DNA of 14,301 nt from contig CAMKMR010000016.1 of NCBI GenBank assembly GCA_946413945.1, forward strand, positions 1 through 14,301. Reading direction: 5' to 3'. The translations under genes and the position numbers were made by a program. The notes under the pieces were generated by a model. It saw nothing but the letters and a program-made list of their open reading frames with translations, was not told where the DNA came from and did no database searches. Shown in pieces: positions 12,044 through 14,301 of the stretch. The DNA comes from an uncultured Lachnospiraceae bacterium. Its GTDB lineage: Bacteria > Bacillota > Clostridia > Lachnospirales > Lachnospiraceae. Each line of letters opens with the position of its first letter. The stretch's first letter is position 1.

Positions 12044-14301
12044 TTACTTTTTTGGCTCAACTTCAATTACAACTGTCTTGTATTCACCATTACCAATATC
12101 CATAGGAATAACAAAACATCCATTACCTGCATTCTTTACAGCAAATACTACTGTAAATGTCTTCTTTTCACCTGTTTTAACCGCTACTGAATAATCTGTT
12201 TCTACATCAGGAAGATAGTAATATTCTCCTGCCTTATTTTTTGGATCCACATAATTATATTCAGATAAATAAATATTTACTTCATCACTTGATCCATCGT
12301 AGTTTTTATAACTCTTATTTTCAACAGTATAAGTTGCAATATAAACTGCTGCAATACCTTCATCATCACTATACTCATAACGATCAGGTGTTTCTTTTAC
12401 ATCAACCTTTAAAGTGAATGTACCCGTATCAAGTGTTTCACCTGGCTTAACAACAATATCTGCTTTTTTTATATCATCAGCATAGAAGGAATCCTTGTTA
12501 TCATCAAAACCAAAATTTCCTCCATCAGATCCACCGTTTCCGTCGTCTCCTCCAAGACCATCTCCACCGATTCCGTCATCTCCTCCGAAGAAATCATCTC
12601 CTCCGCCAATATTTCCGAAACCAGATATACCTTCTGAGAAGAGTGGATTCTTTGAAATCTTTGTTATCCATTTTTCAATACTGCTTGCGTTATCTTCAAC
12701 AAACTTTTCAATATCTTTATCTGAAGCGTCGAAGATATTAAGTACATTTGCTCCTGATGGGAGTTCAGCTGGCTGTACATCAGATGAAAGAACTGCCATA
12801 CCAAAGTTTGCAGCAAATTCTGCTGTTTTACCACCTGCATCAAATTTAATACTATCAAGTTTATATTCAACTGACTTCTTCTTTTCAGATTCAATGCTGC
12901 CGCTTACCATAAGGCTTGCTAATTCTTCACCTGCAGCTTCAATCTTTCCTGTACCACTGATAGTCTTAGCTTTTGTGTCATAAGTCTGCTCATACTTAGC
13001 TGAGTAGCTTTCGCCTAAAACATCTGCTGATGCTGAATACTCAGTTACGATTGATGAACCCTTTTTGTTGCTTCCAAACTTAATAAGACCTGTTACAGTC
13101 TGACCAGCAGCTGATAACTTAAATGATATTTCTTTTGATGAAAGGATATTGTCATTACCTGTATTCTTAATCTCTAAGTTATACTTTATTGACTGATCCA
13201 TTACTTTCATATTGCCATCAATGATATATGCAGCAATGATTCCCTTATAAGTATAAACTTCTACCTCAAGGTCATCTGTAATTAAAGCTTTCACAGCATC
13301 CTTGGCCTGATTAAAAATCTCATCAATTTCTGCTTCTGAAGCACCAGAATTAGCCATTGCAGCCTTAAATGCATCTGACTTCATTAAATTTGAATATTCA
13401 TTGAAAAAATCATCACAAAGATCTTCAATAACCTTCTCTGGAACAGTAACAATGTATTTCTTACATTTTCTCTTATTTTCGCCAAGTTCAATTGTCTTAG
13501 ATCCCTTGTAACTTACCTTTGACTTATCCCATACCTGGTCAGTCATCTTATTAATTTTTTCTGTAACTTCATTGGAAGATACATTTGCATTTTCAAAAAT
13601 ATCAAGATTAAGACCATCAATTCCTTCGATTGGAGTTGATAATCCATTCTTTACAAAATATGAATTATTGTAAGACTCAATGAAATTCTCATTAGCAAAT
13701 CCAATGTATCCATTAACTACATCTTTTAATGTAATATATGTATTATCTGCATCTGAGATAAATTCAACATCTCCAATAGACTCTTTGTTACTTACGATCT
13801 CAAAATCACCGGATAATTTCTTATTTTTCTTATCCATGATAGCAGTCATATTAAAACCTGTATCATAAAGATCCTGGCCTGCAATATCTCCTACTGTGAT
13901 TCCTAAGCTTACTTTCCCACCTTTTTCTTCCATATCTTTATAGATACTAGATAAGCCGAATTCATTTTCAAATGCTGAAGAAGACATGATCGTAATTGTC
14001 TTTTCAAATGCTTTTCTTAAACTCTTCTTAGGACTAAATACAGTAAGTAAAAGTACAACTGCTACTGCTGCAAGAACTACAACTGCTGCAATTGAGCTAA
14101 AAATAGCAATCTTTGCTTTTTTAGACATGCCCTTCTTTTTCTTTGGCTCTTCAGGTATAGGATTATAGCTATTCTTTGGCTGATTGAACTGATAAGAATT
14201 CTGTTCAAAATCGTTAGCTGTATTTGCTCCCTCAGACATATGGTACTTATTTGGCTGGTACTGATTTCCAGTATTCTGATCCTGGTATGGATTCTGGTAC
14301 T
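12044..14301 (-). CDS. Large single-pass membrane protein with Gly/Asp linker and DUF4352-like C-terminus (5' end beyond window)
   Basis: The frame is open to the right edge: upstream of the first in-window ATG (14239, no ribosome-binding site) it continues as a Q/N/Y/P-rich stretch with repeated YQ-type tracts, so the true start lies outside. Counting from that ATG: a polar Q/N-rich cytoplasmic tail (1-30), a basic KKKK patch, one membrane helix (about 42-68), an extracytoplasmic region (about 70-539) rich in Lys, Ser, Asp and beta-strand patterning, a Gly/Asp-rich linker (540-580), and a C-terminal domain (about 581-731) with the VVKPGETLDTGTFTLKVD ... VKTGEKKTFTVVFAV pattern of DUF4352-type Ig-like folds. 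A Q/N-rich tail before such a helix often follows an N-terminal zinc-ribbon in related bacterial proteins, but that part is not visible. The central region is not recognised. The function is unknown; a surface-exposed protein near the membrane is inferred. Confidence 0.8.
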   Translation of the reverse strand, partial: YQNPYQDQNTGNQYQPNKYHMSEGANTANDFEQNSYQFNQPKNSYNPIPEEPKKKKGMSKKAKIAIFSSIAAVVVLAAVAVVLLLTVFSPKKSLRKAFEKTITIMSSSAFENEFGLSSIYKDMEEKGGKVSLGITVGDIAGQDLYDTGFNMTAIMDKKNKKLSGDFEIVSNKESIGDVEFISDADNTYITLKDVVNGYIGFANENFIESYNNSYFVKNGLSTPIEGIDGLNLDIFENANVSSNEVTEKINKMTDQVWDKSKVSYKGSKTIELGENKRKCKKYIVTVPEKVIEDLCDDFFNEYSNLMKSDAFKAAMANSGASEAEIDEIFNQAKDAVKALITDDLEVEVYTYKGIIAAYIIDGNMKVMDQSIKYNLEIKNTGNDNILSSKEISFKLSAAGQTVTGLIKFGSNKKGSSIVTEYSASADVLGESYSAKYEQTYDTKAKTISGTGKIEAAGEELASLMVSGSIESEKKKSVEYKLDSIKFDAGGKTAEFAANFGMAVLSSDVQPAELPSGANVLNIFDASDKDIEKFVEDNASSIEKWITKISKNPLFSEGISGFGNIGGGDDFFGGDDGIGGDGLGGDDGNGGSDGGNFGFDDNKDSFYADDIKKADIVVKPGETLDTGTFTLKVDVKETPDRYEYSDDEGIAAVYIATYTVENKSYKNYDGSSDEVNIYLSEYNYVDPKNKAGEYYYLPDVETDYSVAVKTGEKKTFTVVFAVKNAGNGCFVIPMDIGNGEYKTVVIEVEPKK

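Noticed and set aside
12500..12622. RTX-type calcium-binding repeats in the Gly/Asp linker
   Set aside because: The GGxGxDxUx nonapeptide is not repeated; the segment is irregular Gly/Asp low complexity, more like a flexible linker.
12495..12983. Plus-strand Pro/Ser-rich open frame
   Set aside because: It is the complement of the Gly/Asp-rich linker (Gly/Asp codons read backward as Pro/Ser) inside the membrane-protein gene.
14237..14239. ATG 14239 as the true start of the membrane protein
   Set aside because: No Shine-Dalgarno sequence precedes it, and the frame continues upstream with the same Q/N/Y/P-rich composition to the edge.

Overview
The window looks like a chromosomal segment of a low-GC Gram-positive anaerobe. 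The best guess is a Lachnospiraceae-type Clostridium relative (Butyrivibrio/Lachnospira/Eubacterium-like). This is inferred from the AT-rich sequence, purine-rich Shine-Dalgarno sites ahead of most genes, sigma-A type promoters, and the pairing of a VTC-domain gene with a DUF4956 gene. No tRNA, rRNA, CRISPR array, insertion sequence or phage gene was seen. Eleven of the twelve genes lie on the minus strand; only the Gfo/Idh/MocA oxidoreductase reads rightward.

Left to right. (1) 1-520: the 5' part of a secreted protein that leaves the window. It has a signal peptide, two YD motifs and about 10.7 heptapeptide repeats, and sits behind a strong promoter with an unusually long leader of about 300 nt. 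(2) 1124-2585: a translationally coupled pair, a VTC-type polyphosphate-polymerase-domain protein followed by a four-helix DUF4956 membrane protein, bounded by a terminator and a candidate activator-type promoter. (3) 2854-4409: a small PII-like protein overlapping a CPA2 cation:proton antiporter by one base, with its own promoter, terminator and structured leader. (4) 4734-9896: a probable four-gene run with two halves of a heterodimeric ABC exporter, an OhrR-type MarR regulator with redox cysteines, and thioredoxin reductase trxB, ending at a strong terminator. (5) 10076-11128: a plus-strand Gfo/Idh/MocA dehydrogenase of the dihydrodiol-dehydrogenase type behind a consensus-perfect promoter. 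(6) 11197-14301: type I 3-dehydroquinate dehydratase (aroD), which shares a bidirectional terminator with the dehydrogenase, preceded by a large single-pass membrane protein whose reading frame is open at the right edge.

How the genes may work together. The VTC/DUF4956 pair suggests a membrane-linked anionic-polymer function. The PII-like/antiporter pair looks like a transporter with its own cytoplasmic sensor. The OhrR-like regulator, trxB and exporter form a plausible thiol/oxidative or xenobiotic stress transcription unit. AroD supplies the shikimate pathway; its membrane-protein neighbour is of unknown function.

The least explained items are the PII-like/antiporter couple with its leader, the YD/heptad-repeat secreted protein, the truncated Gly/Asp-linker membrane protein, and several short direct repeats in front of the VTC and PII operons.
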